A DNA stretch of 64,000 nt from Adiantum capillus-veneris (Eukaryota; Streptophyta; Polypodiopsida; Polypodiales; Pteridaceae): assembly GCA_014529385.2 (NCBI GenBank), contig CM043957.1, positions 83,685,381-83,749,380 of the forward strand. The letters run 5' to 3'. Each line of letters opens with the position of its first letter. The stretch's first letter is position 1. Position numbers and translations under genes: made by a program. A model generated the notes under the pieces. It was not told the origin of the DNA and did no database searches. It worked only from the letters and a program-made list of their open reading frames with translations. Below, piece by piece: positions 1 to 12,481 of this stretch.

Positions 1-1505
1 GTCCCACCTCCTTTCCTTGTGGCCAAAGATTCAACCTCTTTCTCTGTATGAATTCCCACTGCATATTCATCATAAGGGTTATATGAATTGGCTGAATCAC
101 ACTTCCCTCAGATGGTACCCTATTGTGTTCAGGTGCTCGCACGTCCTATTTCTTGTACTCTATATTCGCCCCCTTTGGTTTGGTTCCTTTAAATGTATGT
201 TCCTCTAGTGCTTCTCTAGGTATCCCTGTATTTTGACATCCTACCGTCTAGGCTAGTTGGTCTTTCCCCTTGATTTGATTCAGTAAAAATTTTCAGGGTA
301 GTGTTGTCGTTGTTCCTTTGCATTCTTTAGATATAGTAGAATTGCATTTAGATCTATTTCGGCTATCAAAATTTATTCATTGATGATAAAGTTCTTTCTA
401 TATATTTGGTCCCATATTTCCTGCATAACTCTGGTCGCATTGCTCTTTTCTAGCTTCTAGCATTATTTGTCTTAACCTATATTCTTATGGCGGGTCCTTG
501 AATGGGAAATGTTTGACTAGCATAATCATGAATGGCTCATTCACTTCTTAGACATGGATTTCCTAAGAGCACACTATACGTGCCTTGCACATCCAGAACC
601 AAAAATCTAGTTTTAAACTTCTTTGATCCAATCTTGACCTACTTGCACAATTATTTGATCTACCATTCTTATTCAGAAGGGTGCAAGCTTCATTTCAGTT
701 ATCCCTAATCTTTGTTTGACTTGTTCTCCGAGCATATGGACACCCCTTCCCCTACTTACCAATGCAACAAAATAACACACTTCACTCAATCACCACAAAT
801 ATGCTATTTGTTGATGCCACTCAATCCACTCACATAGCATCGCCCTTATAAGAGCATATCAATACATCTCCAAAATGAGTGCCCATTCCTTGTAACCCTA
901 ATCTAATGTTATGACATAACCCATTTAATAACAATACAAGCTCGCACAATCATAAAAAAGAGATATTTCTATGCAAGAACCGTGCACTTCCTCATGGAGA
1001 GCATAAAATTGATCCAAAAAAAAAAACTTGGGCTTTATAATGCTCCATATTATTGCATGTAAGAGCAAGAGGGTGATTCTTAAATACATTACAAGGGGTA
1101 GAGAATATGTGGGAGAGAAAAAGGAAGCTCTTTGCTAGTCAGAAAGATCGAAGCTCACATGCGATAGAGGCACCCTAGATCAAGAACTTTGGAGCATCCA
1201 AAATTCCTAGACACACCCTTATCAAAACAATGGGGCTATATGACTAGGGTTTCGCTTGATTGTTCAAAAGTAATTAAAATTACTTTGCTCTTTAAAAATA
1301 GGGCTTTGCAAGCATGGAAAAATACAGTAAAATCCCTCGCGATTAGTATGATATTTTTCTCCTCCTCACCAAGGTCCAAAAATAGGTCTAATTACAAAAT
1401 CTCGGTGGTAATTTAAGGTTTTGTAATAAATATTTACCATAATATTGCTAAAAATGGGGGTTTTCTAAGCACACATGCTTGAAACAACCAAAGCAAAGCA
1501 ATTTG
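1..1505. other. AT-rich sequence without a recognisable gene
   Basis: I find no coherent protein similarity, LTR boundary or RNA gene here. Short reading frames exist on both strands but none carries a recognisable motif. It most likely consists of decayed transposon or intergenic DNA. Confidence 0.5.
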
Positions 1506-3965
1506 CTACATAAGCGTCAAGTTGAGAACCTGAATGAGCACAACTAGAAATAGTTCATTCAATTTATTGTAACATAAATTTTGCACTAGCCATTTTAGCA
1601 TACTTTTAGACTTCCCATTTTCAAATCTTTCCTCCTCAAGTAGTAGGTACATCTGGATTAGTAAGCAAATTAGTGACATCATTTGAAACCCACATAGGCT
1701 GGTGTCTTGGCTCAAAATGCTTTACATGTGATAGTACACCACTTGTAAATAGAGGCAACAATGTGTCATAATTATCTTATAAGTAAAAATCTATCTTTGT
1801 GCACGTAGCATCAATAGCTACAAATCATCTTCTACAAAAACTACACCTTGACTCATTAAGCTACCCTTTGACTATGAATGATACAGCATATAGCCTTTTG
1901 CTCTTTGAGCTGACAAAAACGCACTTAAATGCCTTCTCTTCAAATTTTTGCATTGTTTCTTAGGCATTAAAGCATAGGCCATGCGATTTAAGACATGCAA
2001 ATGACCAATACAGTGAATCTTGCAATGGCAAACTTCATATGAAGTGATAGATTGCAAGGCTTTTGAAGGACATATGTTAAGGAAATATGCAGCACATATG
2101 ATAGACTCTAGTCAAAGCTTGGATTTTGACCATACATCATGGCCTCTCCATAGTTTCGCTAGTTTTCCTCTCAACAACACAATATTGATGTGGGTTATAT
2201 GACATTGTATATTTGTGTTTCATTGCATGACTAGCCAAAAAATGCATCAAACTCTTTTCACGGATACTCCCTCCTTGGCCAAAGTAGAGGTGCCTACAAT
2301 ACAATTAGATACATTTTCAACCATGAACAAAAAGTACTTGAAGCACGTAACACTTCAATCTTACCTTACATGAATATACCCATGTGTGTCTTGAGTAATC
2401 ATTGATGAAAGTCACAAAATGCAAATGGTTAAAAGAATGGAATATGTATTAGACCACTCATGCACTATGGACAACCTATGTCTACAAGTATCCCAAATAG
2501 ACTCATCCGTTGGAAGCTTAGAATACTGCACTTGGCTCAAAATATAGCCTTCTAATACACATCTAGATGCTCTCTCTATAAATGCAGCAAATTAGCAACA
2601 TTCAATGACCAAAATGTGCATGCCAAAGCTTTGCATCCAAAATAGCCTTTGAATGTAGAACTATGCATGATGAATCATGCACACATTTGTCACATGAGTC
2701 GAGCTTATATAACCAGCACAACAAGATGCCTATGCCACAATTGTATCACCTAAATTGAGATCATGAGCAATATATCTACCATCCACAAATCTACAAGGCC
2801 AAGCCTTGCAAGGGTAGAGATAGACAATAGATTCTTTTGGATGCTAGATACATACAATGCATCAAGAAGTGTGAAAGAGTTAGAAATTGTAGAGCAGTAA
2901 GCACGTACTACCAAGTCCCTTATGTGGATAAGATTCATTATTGGCACACAAATATTTTTGTGACATACATGTAAATATGTAGTCATTGTCATACATGAAC
3001 AAAAGCGTCATACATACAAAACACATTCATATTTTCATTTAATGAAGCATCTCTTTCGTATAAGCGTCCTTAGCATCGAGGTTAGGACATTGCCTAGTGA
3101 GATGATCATTGGCCTTACACTAATTACATTCCCCTATTTTTTCTTTCCTTTATCAGTAAAGTTTCCAAGCTTATATGGTGGTCACATTAGCACTCCTCTT
3201 CTGTGAGTAGTCACAAAGGCTTTATCAACAACAACACATTGTGTATCCTTGTTTTTTGTGGACTGGGCCTTTTACAACAATACAAAAACAAGAGCATCGT
3301 ACTTTATAGCATCGCGTTTGTTGTCTGTTAGAAGTCTCAAAGTGAAGACAAAAGTCTGATAAGGATTTTGTAATGCATAAAAAACTGTTTGCATAAGGCA
3401 ATTGTCAAGAATGGCCTCACCCACATAAATTAAATTCTCCTTGAGTACTTCAAAAACTACAAGGTATACAATTAAGATTACATCTTTAGGCAAGCAAGAA
3501 AAATTTACCTCATTGTTGCCTACATACAAAGACAATAGAATATCATGCCTATTTTGCTGCTTTTGTTGAACAAGCATGTGGAATAATGGAATATTCAATA
3601 GAGAGCACAATCAATGCATGAGCTTGCATATTATTCCCATTCCAACGTGCTCTTAGTGATGGGCAAAACAATTCTCGTAGCATGTTGCGAGAATCTACAC
3701 TATCATCAACAAATTTTTTGCACAAAAGGTGTTTGCACATCATGACTCCGCACAATGCTTCCATATGCCCTTTGCAACAAGAACATTATATATCATATAG
3801 GGTAGTTGTCCCCCTCTAATTGTTATCAAAAGAAAACATGTGGAAAACATTGTTGTTGTTAGCCATAGTTGGTCATTGCACCCAATGCAAAAGTTGCCTA
3901 TGTAGAGAAAAGTTGCACCAAACTGACGTGGCCTATATAGCACAACCCATTAAAAAACTATGAAG
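1506..3965 (-). mobile_element. Degenerate Ty1/copia remnant (gag to integrase)
   Basis: Read on the minus strand from 3965 downward, this stretch parallels the better preserved copia element at 10442-15644. The gag N-terminus lies at about 3740-3943, with a leader and tata-like tract matching that upstream of the other gag. More gag follows at 3272-3610. The segment before the integrase lies at 2750-2992, with an ALYV...KNLLS..ALARLGLV-like stretch, and integrase pieces reach down to about 1510. Every frame is broken. The match stops where the reverse transcriptase should begin, so RT and RNase H are absent and no LTR is visible. It is an old, truncated copy of the same family, found by comparing the two regions by eye. 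Confidence 0.75.
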
Positions 3966-4769
3966 CTCTTTTCTCTTGGTACTATTTGATTGATTGGCAT
4001 GCGAGCAATTCAATATATTTTTGTATTCTTTTTGGGTTTCTTCTCGAAGTTCTTTAGATTGATAGCTTTTGCTTATGAGTGTTGGGATTCCCTACTTATT
4101 TCTGCATGGAGAAGGCTCTAGGAAGGGTTCTTACTTTAATCAAACAATTCTATCATCACTTTTCCCTATGATATATGCACTTCACTAAAGACTTTTTGTG
4201 TAATACTTGACGTGCACTTTATTTTGGTCTAAATCTACATAGCCAATATTCACATTTTAATAGCCTTGGTGCTCTCATTAGATCAAAAGCAAACTCCCAT
4301 GTCAAGTGACCTTTTTTGGTTTGCCTGTTACACAATTTAAGTTAGGTACAACTGTTACACAATCTACGTTAGGTACAACTGAGTTGGACGAATGTAGTGA
4401 TTCCTTCTTTTTCCTTAAGGTTCAATTATTACTTTATTTCAATGATCAAATACACAATGTCTAAGTGAGTGATTGTTGCTTGTTTTTACTTGGGGGTTCA
4501 ATGTCCACTTTCTAGCAACGATTAACTCGATTATGTTCAAAACATAATTACGCGTATCCTTCTTCATCTTGTTTTTCCATCGCCCCCTTCCCTCTTGCTC
4601 TCTCTCCACTATTCACAAAGGCACATTGCCAAGATGCACTCTTACCATCTTTCTCTTTATACTTAATGCTATGTCTTGGAGTATAAAGCATGTTTCATTC
4701 ACAAGAAGATTTAGAAATTTTCTCATATAGGAAAACGGAGTCTTTTTCAGTGTTTTTCATACAATGCAT
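3966..4769. other. AT-rich intergenic sequence, nothing recognised
   Basis: No gene, LTR or tandem array is recognised between the copia remnant and the hairpin at 4770. Confidence 0.45.
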
Positions 4770-4925
4770 AACATCATGAGCTTCTGCTCGAGAGGCACCG
4801 CATACCTAGCTCGGTACGATTGGGGGCAGAAGACCACCGGCCCCTCCCACCGGGACGGCGGTCCCCTACCCCCAATCGTACCTAGCTAGGTATGCAATGC
4901 CTCTCTCACAGAAGCTCATGATGTT
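4770..4925 (-). ncRNA. Long near-perfect hairpin (candidate small-RNA precursor or foldback element)
   Basis: Bases 4770-4843 are the inverted complement of 4852-4925, giving a 74-bp stem with an 8-base loop. I count 63 Watson-Crick pairs and 11 mismatches. Seven of the mismatches (left C against right A, or left A against right C) become G-U wobbles if the minus strand is transcribed, and none does on the plus strand. A minus-strand RNA would therefore pair at about 70 of 74 positions. The element is clearly more GC-rich than its surroundings. I recognise no known microRNA family in either arm and see no clear target-site duplication. A MIRNA-like locus, an inverted duplication or a foldback MITE are all possible. 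Confidence 0.5.
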
Positions 4926-5399
4926 GAGGTAAGTCACAATATGGGAATTATTGTGAGAATCTGTCCAAAACTTCTTGTGATTGTCAAGTGGCTACTGCCA
5001 TGGGCAATAGTTTATTACTTCGTCAGCGTAGAGGGAAAAATATCAATTCTGGCTCCACGTTCGTCCACATGGCATCAAGCTCAACCATCCGATAATCAAA
5101 ATCTGGTTACTTCCTAGAAAAGCAGCAATTTAAAGAGCGAGACATTTTCAGACACGTAGGGAAACGCGATGCAGCAAGGGTCGAGGGCCATGAGCAGGTC
5201 GGGATTAAGTCTTTTCCGCGTAGTTCGCCCTTGCAGCAGCAAGCCGGGCATAACCACTACGGAATACCGGAGACCTTTTAAACCCTGGTTATATTCTGCA
5301 GATCAAGCTGGAGGGTACTTCAGATGCTTGCCGACATGATGAGCACTGACCGTTCAACACATTTTTTAGTTGATGCTATTAGGTTGTTGGCGATGCAGA
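4926..5399. other. Unassigned sequence upstream of PPR fragments
   Basis: No gene is seen. Base composition is less AT-rich than the first 4 kb, which may mean it derives from the flank of a former PPR gene, but there is no motif to prove it. Confidence 0.35.
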
Positions 5400-5520
5400 C
5401 AGCAGAGGCCAAGGAATGCACAACTCCTTTTGTCAGCAGTCCCTAACTAACAATATTCTCATGAATTTTTTTGCCCCTATCAACTTCTTGCGTAGTGCAA
5501 CATGCCTTAAAGATGAAAGC
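5400..5520 (-). pseudogene. PPR motif fragment, minus strand
   Basis: The minus strand encodes a FKACCTTQEVDRGKKIHENI-type stretch, the helix-turn-helix signature seen at the LKACG...DGKxIHxxIV part of plant PLS-class PPR proteins. A stop follows almost at once, and the frame then reads GLLTKGVV-like. It lies in the opposite orientation to the larger PPR pseudogene that starts 300 bp away, so the locus has been rearranged. PPR proteins bind organellar RNA; this piece cannot be functional. Confidence 0.6.
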
Positions 5521-5560
5521 ATGGGCGATTCCATCTGAAGCGATTCCTCGCTTTGCATCG

Positions 5561-5565
<5 letters not shown>

Positions 5566-5601
<36 letters not shown>
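5566..5601. repeat. (CT)n microsatellite
   Basis: Essentially uninterrupted CT dinucleotides. The Arg-Glu repeat in the minus-strand frame is an artefact of this tract. Confidence 0.9.
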
Positions 5602-5604
<3 letters not shown>

Positions 5605-5865
5605 TACTTCGTTAGCGTACAAGCCAATTTCAAACTGGCCTCTTCGTAAGCCACTTGGCAGAGCTTTTGAAACGGCAGGATTCATTTAATCGTTTAATAT
5701 AGCTCACACCGTGTCACACGCTTTTCGTACTCAGAGTGTGCTAAACAACGCCTCCCTTAATCCAAGAACCTCTCTCTAGTGGAAGCAATAACGATGCAGT
5801 ACTAGCAACTGATGGGTAAGCAACTCCTCCTACATCCTCATGGGCCAGAAAGCTCTATTGTGTTT

Positions 5866-7390
5866 TCAGTCCTCTCTCCAGATGCAATCACCTATGCATC
5901 CATCTTGAAGGTCTACGCAACCGGATGCGAAGGCAAGTCTCCAGATGCATCTTGCACCTTGAAGGCCTATACACTTCCACAAGATGTTGACATGGATGAG
6001 AGTATGTATGCTCGATATGTATGTCGAATGTGATGCCCTCACCAAATCACGTAAGTTCTTGATGGGCATCCTTTCTGGGATGTCTCTTGTAGTGCTTTGA
6101 TTGCAAGGTATACTGAACATGGTTGTGGCAAGGAAGCTTTGGGTTCTTTTCACAAGATTCGAAGCAAAGACCTGCAAGAACTTTGAAAGCCTCCCTTGGA
6201 TGAGATAATTCATGATGAGAGCGCTATAGTCAAGGGTTGTTCAAAAAGTTCAAGATACAATGCCTGGCATTGTCTTGGGCAATATGTATGCCAATTGTGT
6301 GTGCTTGAGAAAGCAAGAAAACTACTTGAGAAGCTTCCTGTCCGGAATGTCGTCTCTTGGAATGCACTGATTGAGGGATATGCCCAACAACCATCGAGCC
6401 ACCAAGCTCTCGACTGTTTCAGCAGGTGCAAAGCAAAGGCCTCCCTCCAAATGCAACCACGTAAGAGTGCATCTTGAAAGAACACAAGACGCTGGTTTGG
6501 GCTTGAAAATTTACTCTGATATTGTTAGTAAGGGGCTGTTGCAAAAAAATGCCATGCTTGGCAATGCCTTGGTTGATATGTATGCCAGATGTGGTGCTCC
6601 TGTGCGGGATGACGTCTTTTGGAACATACTGATTGCAAGATATGCCCAACAACGGCCGGGCCAGCAAGCTCTGAACTGTTTTCAGCATGTGCAAAGTGAA
6701 GGCCTTTGTCCAGTCGCCATCACCTACCTGTGCATCTTGCAGGCATCTCAATCTATGCAAATTGCTCTCAAAAAGAGATTGTGTGCTTGGCACTGCCTTG
6801 GTCAATATGTATGAAAAATGTGGGACACTTCAGCAAGGGTTGTTTATAGAACTTGTCATGCTCGGGAATTCCTTGGTCGATATGTATGCTGAATGTGGTA
6901 CACTTTAGAAAGCACAAAATGAGCTTGAGGAGCTTATTGCCCTAGCGCATTGATTGCGAGATAAGCACATCAGTAGTTAACCGGGCCAGAAATCTCTCGG
7001 CTCTTTTCAAAGGATCCGAAGTGAGGGCCTCTCTCCGGAAGCAATCACAAACGCGTGCGCCTTCAAGCCATGTGTGTGTATGCAAGATGCCAATATGGGC
7101 TTAAAATTTTGCTCTGATATTGTTAGTAAAGGGTTGCAGCAGAAACATCCCGGGCCTGGCATGCCTTGGTTGATATGTACACCAAATCTGGTGCTCTTGT
7201 GAGGGATGTCATCTTTTGGAATGCACTGACCGCAGGATATGCTCGACAAGGCCAGGAAGCTATGCGTTTTTTTGAACAGGTGCGAAGCAAGGGCCTTTCT
7301 CCAGATGCTATTACCTACGTATGCATCTTGCAGGCATGTGGCTCGATGCAAGATGCTCTGTAAACAAGATGGCGTGCTTGGCACCGCCTT
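5866..7390 (+). pseudogene. Pentatricopeptide-repeat (PPR) gene remnant
   Basis: Successive PPR motifs are readable on the plus strand, but in shifting frames and with stops. Examples are LSPDAITYASIL near 5875, LPVRNVVSWNALIEGYAQQ near 6340, MLGNALVDMYARCGA near 6550, FWNILIARYAQQ near 6620 and a MVDMYTKSGALVRDVIFWNAL block at 7166-7250, followed by GLSPDAITYVCILQACGSM near 7300. This periodic arrangement is that of PLS-type organellar RNA-binding PPR proteins, which are very numerous in ferns and other early land plants. No intact frame exceeds about 150 residues. The array is cut at 7391 inside an LGTAL-type motif by an unrelated dispersed repeat. Clearly a dead gene or several overlapping fragments. 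Confidence 0.85.
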
Positions 7391-7530
7391 CCACTTGTCG
7401 CTAGCTATTTGCCTTAGATCAGCACACTCTAATAATTGCAGACCAACATGCTGCAGCTCAATTTTTTTTGCCTTGCTAGCCCCACATACTGACGTTTTCA
7501 CCATATAGGCTGTCGCACACCGTTGTCCAC
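7391..7530 (+). repeat. Dispersed repeat B, copy 1
   Basis: About 140 bp starting ccacttgtcgctagc are nearly identical to the second half of the duplicated units at 52605-52700 and 52797-52925. This copy lacks the first part of the unit. It abuts the broken PPR sequence directly. The family is not recognised; on the minus strand all copies encode the same short VGLQLLECADLRQIAS-like string. Confidence 0.8.
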
Positions 7531-8690
7531 TAGCCACAAAACTTGAGGTCTCGACTCTTGCTGCAGCCAATTGTAGGATTACCTAGCCCTGTTGCATAGT
7601 TAGTGAGCTGGATATAAAAGCTGTCAACAACTACTTGACAACCAACAATGCCGCAGTGCTCTCGGCCTATTGCACTCGATGTTCATGTGCAACACATTTC
7701 TTTTTTGGGGGCGTTTTATTTTGGAATCTACATTGAAGTAGCCTTTCACACACACTTAGAATCCCTTGAATCCCTTTCGAGGCACCAAGTGCCCTTTTCC
7801 CAGTCACCCCCTAAGGGTCACCTCCCACGCTGCCAAGAAGTCATTCTCATTTAGATTTGTTTCCTGCGGCAGTTTTGATCTCCATTATTTTCCATAGCCT
7901 AAACCCTTATGAGATATTTCTTATGCATGTCCCACTTCCTTCAAAAAGCCGAGAAGAAGATAAAACCATCATCCTCAAAAGTTTCAAAGAGGAATCTCAA
8001 ACAAAAGGTCTCATACCTTCACCCTCTTTCCAAGAGGCATCTTTGCAAGCTTTATCGGAGCTTTCACTCCGCAAAAATGCAACACATTGTCCAAGAAGTA
8101 ACAATGTATGTAAGACCCAATCCCAAGATTATCAAAGCTCTAAGTCATGTAGACCTTGTCGAGCTTGTTTTCATACACAACGCATGTGCATAGAGGCATT
8201 GCACACATGAACACATGACTAGACACTACCATACACGGTGAGACCTTCCTAACAAGTATCACACACATGATATGCATACACAACGAAATGTATGCGTGCT
8301 ATGCACCATCGGTCAAAAAGATTGGACCCTAGACATTTTGGACCAATGAAATGATGAAGACAAATGATGAAAACATGAAAATGAATTCAACAACACATGA
8401 AGCCAACAAAATGAAGATGAAGATGCCGACAATAACAACAATAAATGACAACAACAACAAGATCAACAATATAGGGGACGACATTGACCGTCCTTCTTCA
8501 TTAACGAATTAAAAATCCCATGAATGAATAGTTTTTGTACTATCTAGGACTACTACATAGTACAAAAACCTACTAAGTTTCAATTGTGAACCATAGCGAT
8601 GAATCCGATAAAGAACCACTATGATGTGTCATGGGACATTGAACCATGGTTGCTGACTCCAATGAGAATTGCCATGATGTATCCAATTGA
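7531..8690 (+). other. Unassigned, possibly the 3' interior of an LTR element
   Basis: No recognised domain. The stretch precedes a purine-rich tract and an LTR-like sequence at 8889, so it may be the decayed 3' interior of that element. Frames of 94-117 codons at 7857-8210 show no motif I can name. Confidence 0.35.
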
Positions 8691-8794
8691 GAATCCTGAA
8701 GTGTTAAATCTAGTGAGGACCACCATGATGTATCAGGTAGATGAATCCTGAAGTGTTAAATCTAATGAGGACCACCATGATGTATCACGTAGAT
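8691..8794 (+). repeat. 52-bp tandem duplication
   Basis: Two nearly identical 52-bp units beginning gaatcctgaagtg, at 8691 and 8743. Confidence 0.85.
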
Positions 8795-8888
8795 GAATCA
8801 TGTTAGCCAAGGAGTACACCATTATGAATACATAAACCAAAACACATGAACTCTTTGTAAAACCCCAAGTTTGGCTTAAGGGGGTGAT

Positions 8889-9233
8889 TGTTAGGGTAAG
8901 CCCAATTTGTGGCACCATATGGGAAAGCCCTCCAGCCACCTAGGAAAGATGATAGGATGGTCCAATATCAAGAGGGTGCAACCTCTCTAGCTAATGATTA
9001 AAGAGCATTAAGCCTACTTAAGAGGCTTTTCTCTAACCAATCAATTTCACTTTGAGATATCATCATTGTTTCTATACTCTCTCTCTCTCTCTCTTTATGC
9101 CCTTGCCCTTGACATAGTCTAACCCTAGTCTCCATCTCTCTAACCCTAACCCTAACGCCATGCTTAAGCTAAGGATCCATCCCCCATTGTCTAATGCTAA
9201 ACGATTGGTAATTAGGGAACACGCTTCCCCACA
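8889..9233 (+). mobile_element. LTR (probable 3' LTR) of an unassigned retrotransposon
   Basis: The sequence begins TGTTAGGGTAAG directly after a purine-rich tract (cttaagggggtgat, 8875-8888), the arrangement of a polypurine tract next to a 3' LTR. It ends ...cttccccaca. A second copy lies inverted at 53851-54190 and shares its whole length, which supports the boundaries. A telomere-like aaccctaaccctaac at 9142-9156 is simply part of this LTR. The coding part of the element is not recognisable. Confidence 0.65.
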
Positions 9234-9656
9234 CATCATTGTCACAAAGGGCTTATCACTTTATTTTTCTGAGTGCATGCACGACATGCCAATCTAGTGG
9301 CATTATTTTCCCTTAATCAGTGTTTACGTTTCTGCTACAACACCAGATACTCTGTCAAGGACATCATTATCCATACAGCGATCACGGTGGATTCCACTCG
9401 ATGTGGTGTCCACATGTACTAGACTCGCATGCTTATTTAACACAAGGTAAGATCTTGTTTGTTTTCAATTATTTTTATTGAATCATGATTATCCTATTGA
9501 CGTTGTTGTAGGAGTTACCCACATATGTGACCTTCTACTCAATAGCAATTGAAGCTAGCATCTTTTCTTGTGTTTGTTGCATCTCAATGCATCAACATGC
9601 ATTATCTATCATTGGTTATATGCACAAGGTGCATGCACTACAAATGATGATTTTCT
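9234..9656. other. AT-rich sequence, nothing recognised
   Basis: Separates the LTR at 8889 from the copia insertion. The last five bases, ttttc, are the left target-site duplication of that insertion. Confidence 0.4.
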
Positions 9657-9882
9657 GTTGGAATTAGGGTTGCAGAGAAACACACACAGCTTGGAGAAGA
9701 CGAAGGAAGCTCAAGGCATACAATAGAGAGTGTGTTACTTAGTGTGCAATGGAAAGATAGATAGACCTAGAGTGATGGGTGTATATACAATGCACGGGGG
9801 AAAAAACCTCTTAAAGAGGGAAAAAATGCCCCGGCGGTCCTAGTGTGTTCACACACATCACTACCACATGTATATGGTAACA
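9657..9882 (-). repeat. LTR copy 1 of the three-LTR copia element
   Basis: 226 bp, near identical to the copies at 10442 and 15418, with TG...CA ends on the minus strand. Left flank ttttc. Confidence 0.9.
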
Positions 9883-10441
9883 AATCCCCTTGGAGTGATG
9901 CGGTGAACGAGAGCTGGCACATGAGTAAAGGGAAGTGCCGTGCCCTGAGGACAGGATCAGTCCACAAAGGGGAGTAAGCCCAAAGCTTTGCGGAAAGCTT
10001 CAAGCTTCTCACGAGATAATGCCTTTGTGAAAAGATCTGCAAGGTTGTCCTGTGTTGGCACATAAGCCAAGCTGATCTCTCCTGCTGAGAGCCTCTATTC
10101 TGATTGCATGTCAACCATCCAATTTTCTGAATTTTGTGCTTCATCAAAATTCAGAGGCTCCTCAACATCATGTAAGCTAGAAAAAGCTAAAGCATAACAA
10201 TCTGATGCATAAGATGCATGGCAAGAGCCTGAACGAGTACGACTAGACAAAGGTGCATCCAATTTACTCTCACGCAAAGTGTGCAGCAGCCATTTTGGCA
10301 TACCTCTAGCCGTCTCATTTTCAGCCCTTTCCTCATCAAGTACATCATATACATCTGCATTAGTAATAGGCTGATCTAGAACATTTTCAGAAACCCCTAT
10401 AGGCTGTACATTTGCCTCATTGGAACTTACATTCGTATTTC
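9883..10441 (-). pseudogene. Internally deleted copia interior
   Basis: Bases 9883-10090 match the RNase H end of the main interior (10669-10880). At about 10094 the sequence jumps to the region matching 12192-12510, so about 1.3 kb of RT is missing. It then stops mid-element at 10441, directly against the second LTR, with no primer-binding site. This is what template switching or unequal recombination between copies would leave. Confidence 0.8.
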
Positions 10442-10668
10442 TGTTGGAATTAGGGTTGCAGAGAAACACACACAGCTTGGAGAAGATGAAGGAAGCTCAA
10501 GGCACACAATAGAGAGTGTGTTACTTAGTGTGCAATGGAAAGATGGATAGCCCTAGAGTGATGGGCATATATACAATGCACGGGGGAAAAAACCTCCTAA
10601 AGCGGGAAAAAATGCCCCGATGGTCCTAGTGTGTTCACACACATCACTACCACATGTATATGGTAACA
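10442..10668 (-). repeat. LTR copy 2 (3' LTR of the full-length copia unit)
   Basis: 227 bp. On the minus strand it is preceded by a purine-rich ccagggggattt tract, the expected polypurine tract. Left neighbour atttc differs by one base from the ttttc at the far end. Confidence 0.88.
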
Positions 10669-10742
10669 AATCCCCCTGGAGTGATGCGGTGAACGAGAGA
10701 TGGCACATGAGTAAAGGGAAGTGCCATGCCCTGAGGACAGGA

Positions 10743-12356
10743 TCAGTCCACAAAGGGGAGTAAGCCCAAAGCTTTGCGGAAAGCTTCAAGCTTCTCACGA
10801 GACAATGCCTTTGTGAAAATATCTGCAAGGTTGTCCTGTGTTGGCACATAAGCCAAACTGATCTCTCCTGCTAAGAGCCTCTCCCTGACATAGTGGTAAT
10901 GCACCTCAATGTGCTTTGTGCGAGCATGAAAAACTGGGTTCCTCGCAACTGCCAATGCGCTCTGACGGTCAGTGTAGATAGTGTTGGCAGTGTCCTGTCC
11001 AACACCCAAATCAACCGTAGCTGTGAAGACTGCCCTGTACTCAACCTCACAACTCGAAGTGGCCACAGTAGGTTGCTTCTTGCTCAACCATGATATACAT
11101 GAACTGCCAAGCATGAAACAAAAACTACTTGTGGACACTCGTGTGTCAAAACAACCAGCCCAATCTGAGTCCGAAAAAGCATGTAAGTGTGGCGGCAATG
11201 ATCCCCCCTTGGGATAAAATAAGCCAAGATGTAAAGTGCCACTAAGGTAGTGGAAAATCCTCTTGACAGCCTGCCAATGCTTAGACCCTGGGCTATGCAT
11301 AAATCTACTGACCTGTGAGACTGCAAACTGAATATCCGGCCTCGTGTTGCATACATAAATGAGGCAGCCAACAGCAGTTTGGTAAAGAGTGACATTAGAA
11401 GGATCGCCAGCATCATGTAGACTCAACTTCAAACCTGTTTCCATGGGAGCGGCAATAGGTTTGCAATCCTCAAGTCCAAACTTACATAGCAATGTCTCTA
11501 TGTAACTTTTCTGACACAAGGCAATACCACCATCACACTGCTTAAACTGTATACCCAAATAATGATGCAACAGCCCCAAATCTTTCATCTTGAAAGTAGC
11601 ATTCAAATCAGCCTTAAATTCAGCAATATGTTTCTTCTCATTTGGTCCAGTGATCAGCAAATCATCAACATAAAGAACCACAATGAGAGGTACATCACCC
11701 TCACGCTTTACGTACAATGTGCTTTCTGTTGGACTGTTACGAAAGCCTTGTTTGACCAAATGAGTGTGAGCTTTCTCATACCAAGCACGAGGAGATTGCT
11801 TCAACCCATACAAAGCCTTGTTACATTTGCACACTTTGTCCTCTTGTCCTTTTATGACAAAACCGCGAGGCTGCGTTACATAAACTTCCTCAAATATGTC
11901 ACCATTCAAGAAAGCAGTAACAATGTCTGATTGATGTACATCCCAACCAAAATGAGCTGCCAATGCACATAGAAAACGCACAGTAGTCATACGACAAGTG
12001 GGAGAAAAAGTCTCTTCATAATCTATGCCTTTTTGCTGTGCATAACCCTTTGCAACAAGTCGAGCCTTATGGCGATCGATCTCACCATCCGGCTTGCGTT
12101 TCAACTTGTAAACCCACTTCATACCAATGGCCTTTTTGCCAGGAGGCAAATCACATAAAGTCCATGTGTCATTTTCTATAAGTGCATCATATTCTGATTG
12201 CATGGCAGCCATCCAATTTTCTGAATTTTGTGCTTCATCAAAAGTCAGAGGCTCCTCAACATCATGTAAGCTAGACACAGCCAAAGCATAACAATCTGAT
12301 GCATAAGATGCATGGCGAGAGCCTGAACGAGTACGACTAGACAAAGGTGCATCCAA
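10743..12356 (-). pseudogene. Copia pol: reverse transcriptase and RNase H
   Basis: An open frame of 537 codons on the minus strand. It starts in the integrase-RT linker, where SSRTRSGS is visible. The copia RT follows: WVYKLKRKPDGEIDRHKARL near residue 80, GYAQQKGIDYEETFSP near 108, a SDIVTAFLNGD catalytic Asp region near 145, YGLKQSPRAWYEK near 187 and the YVDD active-site motif near 229. RNase H follows, with SDSDWAGC, a CEVEYRAV Glu motif and a HIEVHYHYVRE tail. It would copy element RNA into DNA and degrade the template. The frame is cut off from integrase upstream by TAG in an ACT-TAG context; the partial copy at 10095 reads LHTLRES there. Confidence 0.88.
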
Positions 12357-12481
12357 TTTACTCTCACACTAAGTGTGCACTAGCCATTTTGGCATAGCTC
12401 TAGCCTGCTCATTTTCAGCCCTTTCCTCATCATGTACATCTGCATCAATAATAGGCTGATCTAGAACATTTTCAGAAACCC

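Noticed and set aside
5443-5685. Arg-Glu repeat protein on the minus strand
   Set aside because: Translation of the CT microsatellite; only its last residues are PPR-derived.
9142-9156. Telomere-like aaccctaaccctaac
   Set aside because: Only about two units and within an LTR; the inverted LTR copy at 53851 has a degenerate version. Not an interstitial telomere.
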